Source of the DNA: Roseomonas elaeocarpi
Lineage (GTDB): Bacteria > Pseudomonadota > Alphaproteobacteria > Acetobacterales > Acetobacteraceae
Assembly (NCBI RefSeq): GCF_042433915.1
Contig: NZ_JBHLUN010000005.1
Location: 124,001 to 188,000 of the forward strand
DNA: 64,000 bases
Direction of reading: 5' to 3'
In this document: positions 8,576-16,580 of the stretch, piece by piece
How the letters are laid out: every line of letters starts with the position of its first letter
How positions within the stretch are numbered: the first letter of the stretch is position 1
Position numbers and translations under genes: made by a program
The notes under the pieces: model-generated
Databases searched by the model: none
What the model saw: the letters and a program-made list of their open reading frames with translations, nothing else
What the model was told of the DNA's origin: nothing

Positions 8576-10369
8576 TCAGCCGCCGGTCAGGTCGCTCCAG
8601 TGCTCGATGGGCATGGGCCGGCCGATCAGCCAGCCTTGGATCTCGCTGCAGCCCTGTAGGCGCAGCTGTTCCCGCTGCTCCTCGGTTTCCACGCCTTCCG
8701 CCGTGACCGGCAGGCCGAGCCGCCGCGCGAGATCGAGTGTGCCCCCGACGATGGCAGCCGAAACTTCATCCTCCGTCATGGTCGCCACGAAGCCGCGGTC
8801 GAGCTTCATGCGGTCGAAGGGAAAGGCCCGCAGCGTCGTCAACGACGAGTAGCCGGTTCCGAAATCATCCAGCGTGATGGCCACGCCGAGCTCGCGCAGC
8901 GAGGTCAGGGCCGCCTTGGCCCGGCCCACATCGCGGATCACCATGCCTTCGGTGACCTCGAGCTCGAGGCGGTGGGGCGGCAGGCGCGAGGCCAGCAGGG
9001 CACTGCGGACGCTGGCCACGATGTCGCCGCGCTGCACCTGGGTGGGGGACACGTTGACGCCGACGCGCAGCGGCCGGGCCCAGCGCATCGCTTCCTGGCA
9101 GGCGGCGTTGAGCACCCATTCGCCGATCGCCACGATGTCGCCGGAACTTTCCGCGACGGGGATGAAGACGTCGGGGCTGATGAGCCCTTGCTCCGGGTGG
9201 CGCCAGCGCAGCAGCGCCTCGAAGCCGACGACCACGGTCTCGCCGGAAGGTTCCAGGGCGGCCTGCGGCTGCCAGGCCAGGGTGAACTCGTTGCGCTCGA
9301 TGCTCTGCTTCAGGTCCTGGTCCAGGGCGCGGTTGTGCTGCGCCTTGCGGTCCATCTCGAAGGTGTAGTTGAGCCACTGGTCACCGCCTGCGGATTTCGC
9401 GCGGTGCAGCGCCGTATCGGCGCATTCCACCAGGGCCTCGCTCACGGAGGCGTCGGTCGGGAACACCGCCAGGCCGATCGAGGCGGTCAGCTGCCCCTGG
9501 CGCTCCTCCGCTAGGTCGTAGGGGCGCGACAACAGCCGCAGCAGTTCGGCCGCGCGCCGCTGTGCCGCGTCGGAGGCGCGTGCCGCGTCGGCGGGCAGGC
9601 CGCTCTGGACCAAGACGAACTCGTCGCCCCCGAGCCGGGCCAGGAAGTCCCCCGGCGCCATCCTGCTGCGCAGCCGCTCGGCGACGTCCTGCAGCAGCCG
9701 GTCGCCGGCGCGGTGGCCCCAGCGGTCGTTGATGCCGCGAAAGCCGTCGAGGTCGAGGCATAGCAGGGCCAGGCGCTGACCGGACGCACGCGCCTGCTCC
9801 AGCATCTCCGACAACTGCCGCCGCAGCGAAAGGCGGGTCGGCAGGCCCGTCAGGACATCCTGCTGCCCCGCCTGCGCGAGCTGTTCCTCGAGCCGGCGCT
9901 CGCGGCTCGCATCGCGCGCGATCACGCGCACGCCGGTGGGGTGCCCCTGCGCGTCGCGGCTCGCTTCCCAGCACACGTCGATCCAGCCGACGCTGCCGTC
10001 CTGATGCAGCACCGTCCAGCTGTCCCAGCTCGGGACGGCGTCGGCGGACAGCGCGCGCTCGTAGGCCGCCTCGGCCCGCACGCGGTTGCTGGGGTGCAGG
10101 CGGTTCAGCAGCTGCGGCAGTGTCGCCGGCGGCTCGTCGCCCTCCAGCCCGAACAGGTGCAGCGCCTCGGCGCTCCAGTGCAGGCTTCCGCCGGGCAGGT
10201 CCTGCCGGACCTCGCCGACCTGCAGCAGGCTTTGCAGGCGGTTCCGGTCCTGCTCGAAGGCCGAGACCCGTTGCTGCATGCGCCGTCGCCAGCGCCAGGA
10301 CAGGAGGCCCAGGAACAGCAGGAAGGCGACCCCGAGGGCCAGGAACAGCGGAACGACTGGCTCGCTCAT
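8576..10369 (-). CDS. PAS-GGDEF-EAL cyclic-di-GMP enzyme
   Basis: A 597-residue membrane-anchored signalling protein that should make and/or degrade cyclic di-GMP. It has an N-terminal TM segment (about 5-25), a PAS-like domain with PAC end (about 45-150), a GGDEF domain with intact RLGGDEF, and an EAL domain with intact FEALLRW and DDFGTGYSS. The GGDEF inhibitory site (RxxD five residues before the motif) appears lost, reading APGD, so product feedback may be absent. Start is ATG 10369; a GTG four codons upstream is possible. The 348-bp region upstream contains four hairpins. It is convergent with dctA. Confidence 0.92.
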   Translation of the reverse strand: MSEPVVPLFLALGVAFLLFLGLLSWRWRRRMQQRVSAFEQDRNRLQSLLQVGEVRQDLPGGSLHWSAEALHLFGLEGDEPPATLPQLLNRLHPSNRVRAEAAYERALSADAVPSWDSWTVLHQDGSVGWIDVCWEASRDAQGHPTGVRVIARDASRERRLEEQLAQAGQQDVLTGLPTRLSLRRQLSEMLEQARASGQRLALLCLDLDGFRGINDRWGHRAGDRLLQDVAERLRSRMAPGDFLARLGGDEFVLVQSGLPADAARASDAAQRRAAELLRLLSRPYDLAEERQGQLTASIGLAVFPTDASVSEALVECADTALHRAKSAGGDQWLNYTFEMDRKAQHNRALDQDLKQSIERNEFTLAWQPQAALEPSGETVVVGFEALLRWRHPEQGLISPDVFIPVAESSGDIVAIGEWVLNAACQEAMRWARPLRVGVNVSPTQVQRGDIVASVRSALLASRLPPHRLELEVTEGMVIRDVGRAKAALTSLRELGVAITLDDFGTGYSSLTTLRAFPFDRMKLDRGFVATMTEDEVSAAIVGGTLDLARRLGLPVTAEGVETEEQREQLRLQGCSEIQGWLIGRPMPIEHWSDLTGG

Positions 10370-10717
10370 CACCGGGAGCACCGGGCGAGGGGGCGGCCCG
10401 CCGGGCTGCCGCAGGGCGGCTCAGCTCCGTGGAGGGAATGGCGGCGGGAACGTGGAAGCGCCGGCACGCCTGGGCCTGGGCCAGGGGTCCGTCTTTCTTG
10501 TCTCCACGTCTTGAGCCAGACCAGCACCGTAGGCGTCCCGGGTAACGCACCCATGCGCTACCTTGCGGCCCACAGTGCCGCAAGTGGTGCCCGCGATGAA
10601 AGGCGCTGCCTCCATGCCGGGGCAGCGCCGCATCATACCGAGTCGCGACCGAGCAGGGTCGCGGTCACCGGGGACGGAACCCCGCGGCGCGACCCGCGGG
10701 GAGCTTGGCTTGGAGCT
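10370..10717. other. Gene-free 348-bp spacer with four hairpins
   Basis: No coding sequence is supported here. The spacer lies 3' of the DUF2076 gene and 5' of the GGDEF-EAL gene, both on the minus strand. It contains four perfect inverted repeats in a row: 10562-10584 (7-bp stem), 10602-10629 (9 bp), 10644-10663 (7 bp) and 10680-10701 (8 bp). The last probably terminates the DUF2076 transcript; the others have no assigned role. Confidence 0.6.
10680..10701 (-). terminator. Hairpin after DUF2076 gene
   Basis: An 8-bp perfect stem (CCCCGCGG/CCGCGGGG) with a 6-base loop begins 17 bp beyond the stop codon on the minus strand. It is followed by TTCCGTCC in the transcript direction, a weak T-rich tail. 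Confidence 0.45.
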
Positions 10718-11530
10718 TCAGACGTCCTCGTCGAAGCCGCCGTCATCGGCGCCGTAGTCGACGCCGGTGGCATCATCCTGGCCCCAGCCGGCATCCTGCG
10801 CGGCGCCGGCATCGTTGCCCCAGCCGGCGTCCTGCACGCCCACGGCATCGTTCTGCCCGCCCGGATCGGTCCAGGGTGAGGAGGTCGGGGTGGAGATCTG
10901 GTCCTGCCCGAAGCTCCCGACATCGTTGAAGCCGGTGTGTTCGGCCACGCTGCTGGCGGCATGCGCCGCGCCGCCCGAGAACATGCCCATCAGCGCGTTG
11001 CCCAGGACCATGCCGCCGGCGACGCCCGCCGCGGTGGTCAGGGCGCTGCCCAGGAAGCCCGAGCCGCGTCCGCCCTGCAGCACCTGCTGCGGGGCGTAGC
11101 CACCCGGCACCTGCATGGGCTGCGGCGGCGGCGTCATCGGCGGCATCACGCCGGACTGGCGCTGGCCGCCGCCGAACATTCCCCCGAACAGCCCGCCGCG
11201 CTGCGGCGCCTGCTGCTGCTGCATCGCCTGGGCCTGCCGCTGGGTGTTCTCCAGCTGCCATTCCAGTTCCTGGATGCGGTTCTGGGCCTGGACCAGCGCG
11301 GCTTCCTGCACGAAGGCCGTCTGCGTGATGCGGTAGCGTGCCTCGGGGTAGCGGGTGAACAGATCGCTCAGGAGGCGGTCGGCCTCGAGATCGACCGGTG
11401 GCAGGGCCGGGTTCGGCCGCGTGGCGGGCACGCTGCCGCCCCAGGGGCTGGCCGGACGTGCGGCACCGGCCTCCGCGCCGGATACCCGGGTCACGAACTC
11501 CGTGATGATGCGCCGCTCTTCCTCGGTCAT
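10718..11530 (-). CDS. DUF2076 domain protein
   Basis: A 270-residue protein of the DUF2076 family, whose function is unknown. The N-terminus (TEEERRIITEFVTRV) and the coiled-coil-like QNRIQELEWQLENTQRQ at about 80-100 are typical. A Gly/Pro/Gln-rich linker follows, then one hydrophobic stretch around 158-185 (TTAAGVAGGMVLGNALMGMF), and an acidic C-terminus with a repeated QDAGWG unit. ATG 11530 gives the family N-terminus; an upstream ATG would add basic residues only. The homologues I recall are periplasmic or membrane-associated, but no cleavable signal is seen. Confidence 0.85.
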   Translation of the reverse strand: MTEEERRIITEFVTRVSGAEAGAARPASPWGGSVPATRPNPALPPVDLEADRLLSDLFTRYPEARYRITQTAFVQEAALVQAQNRIQELEWQLENTQRQAQAMQQQQAPQRGGLFGGMFGGGQRQSGVMPPMTPPPQPMQVPGGYAPQQVLQGGRGSGFLGSALTTAAGVAGGMVLGNALMGMFSGGAAHAASSVAEHTGFNDVGSFGQDQISTPTSSPWTDPGGQNDAVGVQDAGWGNDAGAAQDAGWGQDDATGVDYGADDGGFDEDV

Positions 11531-11656
11531 CGTCTTCTTGCTCCGATCTGCCGCGCGGGAACGAGGTGCCCCGGCGAACACAACAACGCCGAGGTAGCCA
11601 GGAGGCGCGGCGCTTTCAATGCCATAATTACAGAACGTTAATTTTGAGATGTTCCG

Positions 11657-12109
11657 TCATGTGCCGGCCGCGGCCGCGCCGACCTTGGGCGGCAGGCCAA
11701 GGCGGCCCCACTCGATCGCGGGGCAGCGGTCCATTACGCAGATGAGGCCGGCGGCCCTGGCCCGCTCCGCCGCGGCTCCGTCCACCACGCCCAGCTGCAT
11801 CCACACCGCGCGGGCGCCCAGCGCGATCGCCTCGTCCACCACGGCGCCCGCTTCCTCGGAGCGGCGGAAGATGTCCACCATCTCCAGCGGCGCCGCCTCG
11901 GCCAGGCTGGCCAGGGCCGGCACCCCGTGCACCGGCCGGCCCGACAGCGCCGGGTTCACCGGCACCGCCGCGTAGCCGCGGTCGAGCAGGAAGCGGAACA
12001 CCCCGCCCGAGGGCCGGCCCGGCTTGTCGGAGGCCCCCACAACCGCGATCCGGTGCACGCCCAGCAGCAGCGCGCGCACCGCTTCGTCCGTCATTCCGTC
12101 CGCCGCCAT
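11657..12109 (-). CDS. CoA-binding (Rossmann) domain protein, YccU-type
   Basis: A 150-residue single-domain protein of the CoA_binding_2 family. VVGASDKPGRPSGG is the nucleotide-binding glycine loop, and PVNPALSGRPVHGVPAL and DIFRRSEEAG follow in family order. The biochemical role of the stand-alone family is not established. Start ATG 12109 has GGAG about 12 bases upstream; ATG 12094 is an alternative. It is divergent from the GH17-like gene with 74 bp between starts, so the two may share a control region. Confidence 0.85.
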   Translation of the reverse strand: MAADGMTDEAVRALLLGVHRIAVVGASDKPGRPSGGVFRFLLDRGYAAVPVNPALSGRPVHGVPALASLAEAAPLEMVDIFRRSEEAGAVVDEAIALGARAVWMQLGVVDGAAAERARAAGLICVMDRCPAIEWGRLGLPPKVGAAAAGT

Positions 12110-12183
12110 GGATCCGCTCTCCTTCCGGAAGAGGCCGTCCCTGGTCTTCGTTTCGCCACGGGCGGCCTGTAGAAGTTCAAAAC

Positions 12184-13848
12184 ATGCGACGCGCGAACTG
12201 GTTGACCCTGGGACCGGCCTGGCTGGCCGGCCTTCTGGCCACACTGCTGGTCTGGTGGCTGCCCAACCGGGCGCAGCTGCGGCAGCTCGCCATGCCGGTG
12301 GAGCGCCTCAACAGCGTGTCCTTCGCGCCGTTCCGCGACGGCGACAGCCCCTTGCGCAACATCTTCCCCACCGCCGCCGAGGTGGAGGAGGACCTTCGGC
12401 TGATCGCCCCCCGCGTGCGCGGCATCCGCACCTATGCCAGCATCGAGGGCGACTACGAGATCGCGGAGCTTGCGCAGCGGCATGGGCTGCGCCTGTGGAA
12501 GGGCGCCTGGCTCGGCCGCGACCTCGCGCAGAACGATCGGGAGCTTGCCCGCCTGATCGACGCTGCCAACCGCTTTCCCGACACGGTGGAGCGGGTGGTG
12601 GTCGGCAACGAGGTGCTGCTGCGCCGCGACCTGCCGCCCGAGGCCCTGGCCGCGGCGCTCGACCGCGTGCGCGCCGCGGTGCGCCAGCCCGTGACCTACG
12701 CCGACGTCTGGGAGTTCTGGGAGCAGTTCCCGGAGATCGCCCGGCACGTCGACATCATCACGATCCACATCCTGCCCTACTGGGAGGACCAGCCGCTCGA
12801 CGTCGAGAGTGCCATCGCCCACACCCGCGACATCTACCGCCGCATGCACGCGCTGTTCCCGGACAAGCCGATCGCGATCGGCGAGGTCGGCTGGCCCTCG
12901 CACGGGCGCTGGCGGGAAGGGGCGGCGCCGTCGGTGGTGAACCAGGCGCGCTTCCTGCGCGAGTTCGCGGCGCTGAGCCGGTCGGAAGGCTTCGACTACA
13001 ACGTCATCGAGGCCTTCGATCAGGGCTGGAAGTACAAGAACGAGGGTACGGTCGGTGCCGCCTGGGGCCTCTGGACAGCGGACCGGCAGCCGAAATTCGC
13101 CCTGTCCGGCCCGGTGCGGGAAAACGCCGACTGGCCCTACTACGCAGCTGCTGCGGCGCTGCTCGGCCTCGTCCTCGCGCTCCTGACCCGTCGCGCCTTT
13201 CCCGAGGCCGGGCCGGTGCCGCTGGTGCTCCTGTCGCTGGCGCTCGGCAACGCGCTGGCCTTCGCCTGGTGCGGCGGCGTGCCCTATGCCTTCGACGAGC
13301 ACCTGCTGCTGGCCGTGGCCGTGAATCTCGCCGGACAGGGGATGCTCGCGGCGCTGCTGCTGCGCCGGGCCGGGCAGCGGCTTTCCGGCCTGCCGGTGGA
13401 GCCTGCCCGCAACGGTGCCCATGCCACCGCCACGGTGCGGGACCTGCTTCGCCTGCGGCTGCGCTGGCGCGACTGGCGCGGCTTCGCGCTGGACGACCTC
13501 GGCTTCGTGTTTCTTTGGACCGCGGCAGCGCTGGAACTGATGCTGCTCTTCGACCCGCGCTACCGCGACTTCCCGTTTCCCACCTTCGCGGTGCCGCTCG
13601 TGGCGGTGGTGACGCGGGCGCTGCTGCGCGACCTGCCGCGCGCCGGCGGCGGCTGGGCGGAGTGCTGGGCCGGCGGGGCGCTGGCGCTGGCTGCCCTGGC
13701 GGGCGCGGTGAACGAGGGTGGTGCGAACATCCAGGCGCTGGGCTGGAGCGCCTGTGCGCTGGGCCTCGCGGCGCCGGCACTGCTGCGTCTGCGGCGCCCC
13801 GTGCCCGTCGCGGCCATGCATCCCGCCTCCCGCCCTGCGTCGCGCTGA
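12184..13848 (+). CDS. Membrane-anchored GH17-like beta-glucan hydrolase/transglycosylase
   Basis: A 554-residue protein. An N-terminal TM (about 8-26) is followed by a periplasmic GH17-like domain (about 40-320). Both catalytic glutamates of family 17 are visible: E143 in VVGNEV (acid/base) and E234 in IGEVGWPS (nucleophile). The C-terminal 230 residues hold about six TM segments with no domain I can name. The architecture recalls proteins of cyclic or linear beta-1,3/1,6-glucan metabolism such as rhizobial NdvC, so trimming or remodelling of periplasmic glucan is likely. No glucan synthase is adjacent. The ribosome-binding site is weak. Confidence 0.8.
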   Translation: MRRANWLTLGPAWLAGLLATLLVWWLPNRAQLRQLAMPVERLNSVSFAPFRDGDSPLRNIFPTAAEVEEDLRLIAPRVRGIRTYASIEGDYEIAELAQRHGLRLWKGAWLGRDLAQNDRELARLIDAANRFPDTVERVVVGNEVLLRRDLPPEALAAALDRVRAAVRQPVTYADVWEFWEQFPEIARHVDIITIHILPYWEDQPLDVESAIAHTRDIYRRMHALFPDKPIAIGEVGWPSHGRWREGAAPSVVNQARFLREFAALSRSEGFDYNVIEAFDQGWKYKNEGTVGAAWGLWTADRQPKFALSGPVRENADWPYYAAAAALLGLVLALLTRRAFPEAGPVPLVLLSLALGNALAFAWCGGVPYAFDEHLLLAVAVNLAGQGMLAALLLRRAGQRLSGLPVEPARNGAHATATVRDLLRLRLRWRDWRGFALDDLGFVFLWTAAALELMLLFDPRYRDFPFPTFAVPLVAVVTRALLRDLPRAGGGWAECWAGGALALAALAGAVNEGGANIQALGWSACALGLAAPALLRLRRPVPVAAMHPASRPASR

Positions 13849-13864
13849 GCGCCGCGGGGAGCGC

Positions 13865-14299
13865 TCAGCCGGGGCGCGGCCGCTCGCCCACGGGCCGGAG
13901 ACCGCCGGGCCGACCGGCATCGTCGCGCGCGGCGCGCGCCTCGGCGCCGATCCAGGCCCAGGCCCCCAGCATCGCGCCCAGCATCCCCCAGGTCGCGTTG
14001 AAGTTCAGCGTGGCGATGATCCCCAGCGCCACGGCGGCGACGCGAACCGCGTGCGGACTGCCGAGGAAGCTCCAGAACCCGAGCAGCAGCGCGCCCAGGC
14101 CCCAGAGCTGCCAGTGCTGCAGCCACAGCAGCGCCGCGCGCGGCGTGCAGGCGAAGGGCGCCTCCGTCATGTCGAGGCAGGCGGCCCCCCATTCCCGGGG
14201 CTCGACGTAGAAGGCCCGATAGGCTGCCATGGCGCCCACCAGCAGCACGACGGCAAGGAGGCCCGGCAACTGCCGGCGAAGGAGGCGAAGCGGCGACAT
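13865..14299 (-). CDS. Small integral membrane protein, unknown function
   Basis: A 144-residue protein with about four TM segments (roughly 12-28, 57-76, 88-100 and 104-118). I do not recognise a family. A pair of cysteines (CLDMTEAPFAC) lies in the first extracytoplasmic loop and could form a disulfide. ATG 14299 is chosen; an adjacent GTG at 14302 is equivalent. It is convergent with the GH17-like gene (16 bp between stops), and its 5' end faces the S49 protease gene. Confidence 0.65.
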   Translation of the reverse strand: MSPLRLLRRQLPGLLAVVLLVGAMAAYRAFYVEPREWGAACLDMTEAPFACTPRAALLWLQHWQLWGLGALLLGFWSFLGSPHAVRVAAVALGIIATLNFNATWGMLGAMLGAWAWIGAEARAARDDAGRPGGLRPVGERPRPG

Positions 14300-14394
14300 C
14301 ACCGCTGGATCGCCCGTTCCCGGCCCCGGTGCAAGCGGCGGCCAACCGGGGTGTGGGCTTGACCGTGCCGGCCCGCCGACCCTCCATGTGGCCC

Positions 14395-15204
14395 ATGCGC
14401 TTTCCTTTTCTTGACCGCCGCCCCCAGGTGGCCGTGGTCCGCATGGCCGGGGTCATCGCCGCGCGCGCGCCCGGCCTCGGCGGCCCCACCATGAACGCCG
14501 CCTCGCTGGCACCGGCGCTGGAGCGTGCGTTCCGGCTGAAGCGGCTGTCGGCGGTGATGCTGGCCATCAACTCGCCCGGCGGATCGCCGGTGCAGTCCTC
14601 CCTGATCGCGGCCCGCGTCCGCAGGCTGGCCGAGAAGCATGCCGTGCCGGTGATCGCCTGCATCGAGGATGCCGGCGCCTCGGGCGGCTACTGGATCGCC
14701 TGCGCGGCCGACGAGATCGTCTGCGACGCGGCCTCAGTGGTGGGCTCGATCGGCGTCATCTCGCAGGGCTTCGGCTTCAACGAGGCGCTGGAAAAGCTGG
14801 GCGTCGAGCGGCGCGTGGTGACCTCGGGGGAGAACAAGTCCTTCCTCGACCCCTTCCTGCCGGCCGACCCGGAGCACCAGGAACGCCTGCGCGACCTGCT
14901 GTCCTCGCTGCATGAAGAATTCAAGAACTGGGTGCGCAGCCGCCGCGGCGACCGGCTGAAAGGGAGCGAGGCGGAACTGTTCAGCGGCCGCTTCTGGACC
15001 GGCCGCGAGGCCGTGGCCCAGGGTCTCGCGGACGGCATCGGCGACCTGCACGGGGAGGTCCTGCGCCGCTTCGGCGAGGATGCCCGGATCACCGTTCTCG
15101 ACGCCCGGCGGCCCCGCTGGCCCTGGCGCCTCTTCGCCGCGGCCACGGGCGCCGCCTTCTCGGTGCTGGAGGAACGCGCGGCGCGCGCCCGTCTCGGGCT
15201 TTAG
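14395..15204 (+). CDS. S49-family serine peptidase (SohB/SppA-like)
   Basis: A 269-residue protease of the signal-peptide-peptidase A family. The Ser/Lys dyad is visible: S96 in GASGGYWIACAADEI and K148 in SGENKSF, 52 residues apart as in bacterial SppA. INSPGGSP marks the oxyanion region. No clear N-terminal TM segment is seen, unlike typical SppA, so the protein may be peripheral or cytoplasmic. ATG 14395 or 14386 could start translation; neither has a good ribosome-binding site. It sits upstream of glyQ as in many alphaproteobacteria, and its stop overlaps the convergent NTF2-like gene by 4 bp. Confidence 0.88.
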   Translation: MRFPFLDRRPQVAVVRMAGVIAARAPGLGGPTMNAASLAPALERAFRLKRLSAVMLAINSPGGSPVQSSLIAARVRRLAEKHAVPVIACIEDAGASGGYWIACAADEIVCDAASVVGSIGVISQGFGFNEALEKLGVERRVVTSGENKSFLDPFLPADPEHQERLRDLLSSLHEEFKNWVRSRRGDRLKGSEAELFSGRFWTGREAVAQGLADGIGDLHGEVLRRFGEDARITVLDARRPRWPWRLFAAATGAAFSVLEERAARARLGL

Positions 15205-15605
15205 CCCCCGACCTGCCGCGTCCAGTCGGCGAGGTTGTAGCTCATGGACAGCCGGGTGATGCGGCCGTCCCGAACCTCCAAGAAGGCGCCGGCCGGCAGG
15301 GTGTAGCGCTGGCCGCTGGCCGGCGGCAGCCCTTCGTCGGTGTTGAGGTATTCGCCCTCCACCACGAACTCCGCCGCGGCGCGGCTGCCGGTGGCATCCA
15401 CCATGACCACGATGTCGCGCAGCTGTTCGCGGTAACAGCGCTCCATATGGAGAAGAAAGGCCCGGAAGGCCTCACGCCCCGTCTGCCGCCCACCTTGGTT
15501 GATGTCGTGCGCCACGTCGGGGGCCAGACAGTCGAGCATCTCGTCCCACCGGGCGAGATTGAAGGCGGAATAATAACGCCGGATCAGCGTCTCGGTGGGA
15601 TGCAT
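15201..15605 (-). CDS. NTF2-like / SnoaL-type ketosteroid-isomerase-fold protein
   Basis: A 134-residue single-domain protein with the NTF2-like cone fold. Features are TLIRRYYSAFNLARWDEMLDCL at the N-terminus, then DVAHDINQGG, GREAFRAFL, EFVVEGEY and a final beta strand in GRITRLSMSYN. Members are isomerases, hydrolases or ligand-binding proteins, and the substrate cannot be inferred. ATG 15605 is only 37 bp from the divergent glyQ start, so any promoter region is very compact. Confidence 0.82.
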   Translation of the reverse strand: MHPTETLIRRYYSAFNLARWDEMLDCLAPDVAHDINQGGRQTGREAFRAFLLHMERCYREQLRDIVVMVDATGSRAAAEFVVEGEYLNTDEGLPPASGQRYTLPAGAFLEVRDGRITRLSMSYNLADWTRQVGG

Positions 15606-15642
15606 CCGGGCAGGGGCCTTCCTGTGCGTGGGAGCCGCCCTT

Positions 15643-16521
15643 ATGGTGCGCCCCGTCATGCTCGCCAAGCCGCCCTCCTTCCAGGACATCATCCTGCGCC
15701 TCCATAGCTACTGGAGCCGCCAGGGCTGCGTGATCCTCCAGCCCTACGACATGTCGGTGGGGGCAGGGACCTTCCATCCCGCCACGACGCTGCGCGCCCT
15801 GGGGCCCAAGCCCTGGAACGCCGCCTACGTGCAGCCGTCCCGTCGCCCCTCCGACGGCCGCTACGGCGAGAACCCGAACCGCCTCCAGCACTACTACCAG
15901 TATCAGGTCATCATGAAGCCGAGCCCGGCCGCGGCGCAGGACCTGCTGCTGGCGAGCTACCGCGAGATCGGCCTCGACCCACTGAAGCACGACTTCCGCT
16001 TCGTGGAGGACGATTGGGAAAGCCCGACGCTGGGCGCCTGGGGCCTGGGCTGGGAAGTCTGGTGCGACGGCATGGAGGTCGGCCAGTTCACCTATTTCCA
16101 GCAGGTCGGCGGCATCCCGGTGGTGCACCCCTCCTTCGAGATGACCTACGGCCTCGAACGGCTGGCGATGTACGTGCAGGACGTCGAGAACGTCTACGAC
16201 CTCGACTTCAACGGCGCCGGCGTGACCTACGGCGACGTGTTCCTGCGCGCGGAGCGCGAGTTCAGCGCCTTCAACTTCGAGCACGCCGACGTGCCCCGGC
16301 TGTTCCAGCACTTCGCCGACGCCGAGGCCGAGTGCAACGCGCTGGCCGACCGTGGCCTGGCGCTGCCGGCTTATGACCAGTGCATCGCCGCCAGCCACCT
16401 GTTCAACCTGCTCGACGCGCGCGGCGCCATCAGCGTGACGGAGCGCGCCGCCTTTATCGGCCGCGTCCGGGCGCTGGCGAAGCGCTGCTGCGAAGGCTGG
16501 GTGGCGGGAGAGGCGGCATGA
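15643..16521 (+). CDS. glyQ: Glycyl-tRNA synthetase alpha subunit
   Basis: Charges tRNA-Gly together with GlyS as an alpha2beta2 enzyme in the cytoplasm. It has 292 residues with signature segments SFQDIILRLHSYWSRQGC, VGAGTFHPATTLRALGP, RRPSDGRYGENPNRLQHYYQ and SFEMTYGLERLAMY. The ATG at 15643 has GGAG at ideal 8-base spacing; homologues usually start nearer MLAKPPSFQD, which is the in-frame ATG at 15658. The stop TGA overlaps the ATG of a 20-codon mini-ORF that runs to glyS. Confidence 0.96.
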   Translation: MVRPVMLAKPPSFQDIILRLHSYWSRQGCVILQPYDMSVGAGTFHPATTLRALGPKPWNAAYVQPSRRPSDGRYGENPNRLQHYYQYQVIMKPSPAAAQDLLLASYREIGLDPLKHDFRFVEDDWESPTLGAWGLGWEVWCDGMEVGQFTYFQQVGGIPVVHPSFEMTYGLERLAMYVQDVENVYDLDFNGAGVTYGDVFLRAEREFSAFNFEHADVPRLFQHFADAEAECNALADRGLALPAYDQCIAASHLFNLLDARGAISVTERAAFIGRVRALAKRCCEGWVAGEAA

Positions 16522-16580
16522 GTGCCGTGCCCTCGATTTGCCACGTTGATCCGCGATCCGGCCGGAAGCATGCCCGCTGA
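16518..16580 (+). CDS. 20-codon mini-ORF linking glyQ and glyS
   Basis: This frame overlaps the glyQ stop as ATGA and the glyS start as TGATG. It encodes MSAVPSICHVDPRSGRKHAR. A strong GGGAGAGG lies just upstream at 16506-16513. The double overlap would let ribosomes pass from glyQ to glyS by termination-reinitiation. No homology is recognised, and the peptide itself may be unimportant. Coding is inferred from start, stop and ribosome-site geometry only. Confidence 0.4.
   Translation: MSAVPSICHVDPRSGRKHAR

Noticed and set aside
11100..11250. Gln/Gly/Pro-rich codon repeats in the DUF2076 gene resembling a simple-sequence repeat
   Set aside because: Codons are varied and such linkers are normal for the family. 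There is no array of identical DNA units.
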